Source: Acidobacteriota bacterium
Lineage (GTDB): Bacteria; Acidobacteriota; Vicinamibacteria; Vicinamibacterales; Vicinamibacteraceae
NCBI GenBank assembly: GCA_013695405.1
Contig: JACDAO010000343.1
Coordinates: 1-5,889 of the forward strand
Direction of reading: 5' to 3'
DNA: 5,889 nucleotides
Position numbers and translations under genes: made by a program. Position 1 is the stretch's first letter; each line of letters opens with the position of its first letter. Positions 5,207-5,889 of the stretch are shown here, in pieces. Below the pieces are notes generated by a model. It was not told the DNA's origin, made no database searches, and worked only from the letters and a program-made list of their open reading frames with translations.

Positions 5207-5347
5207 ACTGGGATCCCGTAAGCGATCGATTCCTGAATAGACGACGAGGCGAATGCGCTGCGGTCGCAGCCACAGCGCGCGCCGTACCTGATCAGCGCAG
5301 CGTCGGCCTTGAAGCGCCGCCGCGGCGACGGTTGGATGATTCAGCGG
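5207..5347. other. Spacer before fdhD, nothing clear
   Basis: I see no gene, tRNA or repeat of note. GCTGCG/CGCAGC (5257-5262 and 5265-5270) is a short dyad with a 2-nt centre. The long frame crossing this region (4702-5376) is the +1 shadow of the oxidoreductase gene. Confidence 0.4.
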
Positions 5348-5353
5348 TAAAAT
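5348..5353 (+). promoter_or_regulatory. Possible -10 box (TAAAAT) upstream of fdhD
   Basis: TAAAAT matches five of six bases of the sigma-70 -10 consensus and stands out in GC-rich DNA. No acceptable -35 hexamer lies 16-18 bp upstream. Transcription would start near 5360. Confidence 0.25.
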
Positions 5354-5417
5354 GCCGCGCATGCGCACCACCCTGACTCAGGCGCCCGACCCAGCCGAGG
5401 TCGAGCCCTGGCGCTGA
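5352..5417 (+). CDS. Tiny upstream ORF before fdhD, 21 codons
   Basis: ATG at 5352 (or 5361) runs to a TGA at 5415-5417, encoding MPRMRTTLTQAPDPAEVEPWR. It ends 14 nt before the fdhD ATG. It has no strong ribosome site. The second ATG would be nearly leaderless if the TAAAAT at 5348 is a -10 box. It is unrecognised and could be chance; if translated it could couple to fdhD, which has no Shine-Dalgarno of its own. Confidence 0.15.
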   Translation: MPRMRTTLTQAPDPAEVEPWR

Positions 5418-5431
5418 CGACCACACCGCCG

Positions 5432-5889
5432 ATGCCAGCGTGGCGCGAGGTGCGGGTCATTCGTGTCCGCGACGGGCACCGCACCAACGAAGACGACCGC
5501 GCCGCCACCGAGGAGCCGCTCGAGATCCGTCTCGACGGCCACCCGTTCGTGGTCACCATGCGGACGCCCGGCGACGACTGCGATCTGGCCGTCGGCTTCC
5601 TGCTGTCCGAGCAGGTGATCACCGGGCCGGACGACCTGGCCTCGGTCGACCAGTGCCGCACTCCCGATGGCCAGTTGGGCAACGTCGTCACCGTGACGCT
5701 GGCAGGGGCCGCGAGCGGCCGGCTGGCCGGCGTGCTCGAACAGCGACGGCACGTCACGCAGACCTCCGCGTGCGGACTGTGCGGCCGGCAGTCGATCGCC
5801 TCGCTGGCCACCGTGGCGCCGCGGATCGAGGCCACCTGGACGATCGCCTCGTCGATCCTCACCGGCCTGCCGGAGAGCCTGCGCCGCCG
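5432..5889 (+). CDS. fdhD: Formate dehydrogenase accessory sulfurtransferase FdhD (C-terminus cut by right edge)
   Basis: The frame is open from the ATG at 5432 to the right edge, 152 residues of a protein usually about 250-280 long. The conserved opening EEPLEIRLDGHPFVVTMRTP (about 30-50) continues with GDDCDLAVGFLLSEQVI, a strong FdhD signature. TSACGLCGR carries the paired cysteines (Cys114 and Cys117) corresponding to the CxxC that receives sulfur from the cysteine desulfurase IscS. FdhD passes this sulfur to the bis-MGD molybdenum cofactor, making formate dehydrogenase active in the cytoplasm. No formate dehydrogenase gene is visible; it would lie to the right or elsewhere. No Shine-Dalgarno precedes the ATG, and a GTG at 5450 is the only close alternative, equally unsupported; the ATG keeps more of the N-terminus. 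Confidence 0.92.
   Translation, partial: MPAWREVRVIRVRDGHRTNEDDRAATEEPLEIRLDGHPFVVTMRTPGDDCDLAVGFLLSEQVITGPDDLASVDQCRTPDGQLGNVVTVTLAGAASGRLAGVLEQRRHVTQTSACGLCGRQSIASLATVAPRIEATWTIASSILTGLPESLRR

Noticed and set aside
5247..5262. Sigma-54-like element upstream of fdhD
   Set aside because: The GG/GC spacing is right but the -24 T and the TT of the -12 box are not both present; it is too weak and 170 bp from the start.
4702..5376. 224-codon plus-strand frame overlapping the oxidoreductase end
   Set aside because: It is an out-of-frame shadow, Arg/His/Pro-rich, with no start signal.
5341..5862. 173-codon minus-strand frame
   Set aside because: It is antisense to fdhD, whose EEPLEIRL and CGLCG motifs identify the true strand.

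Overview
This is a GC-rich bacterial window with few, well-spaced genes, strong Shine-Dalgarno sites and Tat-exported sugar-oxidoreductase chemistry. The protein set (YhfW-like and DAO-type flavoproteins, a CsbD/YflT stress protein, a Tat-exported Gfo/Idh/MocA protein, FdhD) and the intergenic repeats suggest a soil or environmental Gram-negative, possibly an acidobacterium of the Vicinamibacteria type. That placement is an impression from gene style, not proof.

Layout. (1) 1-1201, minus strand: an FAD-dependent oxidoreductase of the YhfW/DAO type, cut by the left edge before its C-terminus. (2) 1202-1240: a 39-bp divergent gap. (3) 1241-2485, plus strand: a second, distantly paralogous DAO-family flavoprotein, split by one in-frame TGA at 1718-1720 and otherwise intact in frame. 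(4) 2486-2708: a good intrinsic terminator for gene 3, an inverted repeat, and a close match to a sigma-54 (-24/-12) promoter. (5) 2709-3680, plus: a 323-residue stress protein with two CsbD-like repeats followed by a YflT/17M-like domain split by a glycine-zipper hydrophobic segment. (6) 3681-3979: a 15-bp hairpin terminator, then a noncoding stretch with a tandem 23-bp repeat whose second copy is a REP-like GTAG-plus-palindrome element. (7) 3980-5188, plus: a Tat-exported Gfo/Idh/MocA oxidoreductase. (8) 5189-5431: a mostly featureless spacer with a possible -10 box and a tiny ORF. (9) 5432-5889, plus: the first half of fdhD, cut by the right edge.

The genes do not form one operon. Each plus-strand gene is separated from the next by 220-300 bp with its own hairpin or promoter-like signals. 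The most noteworthy points are the single nonsense codon in an otherwise preserved flavoprotein gene, two sigma-54-like promoters with correct GG/GC spacing (one for the stress gene, one for the minus-strand flavoprotein, plus a weaker third match), and the tandem REP-like repeat. I saw no tRNA, rRNA, CRISPR array, integrase or insertion sequence. No convincing new multi-gene system is visible; the unusual content is regulatory and evolutionary.
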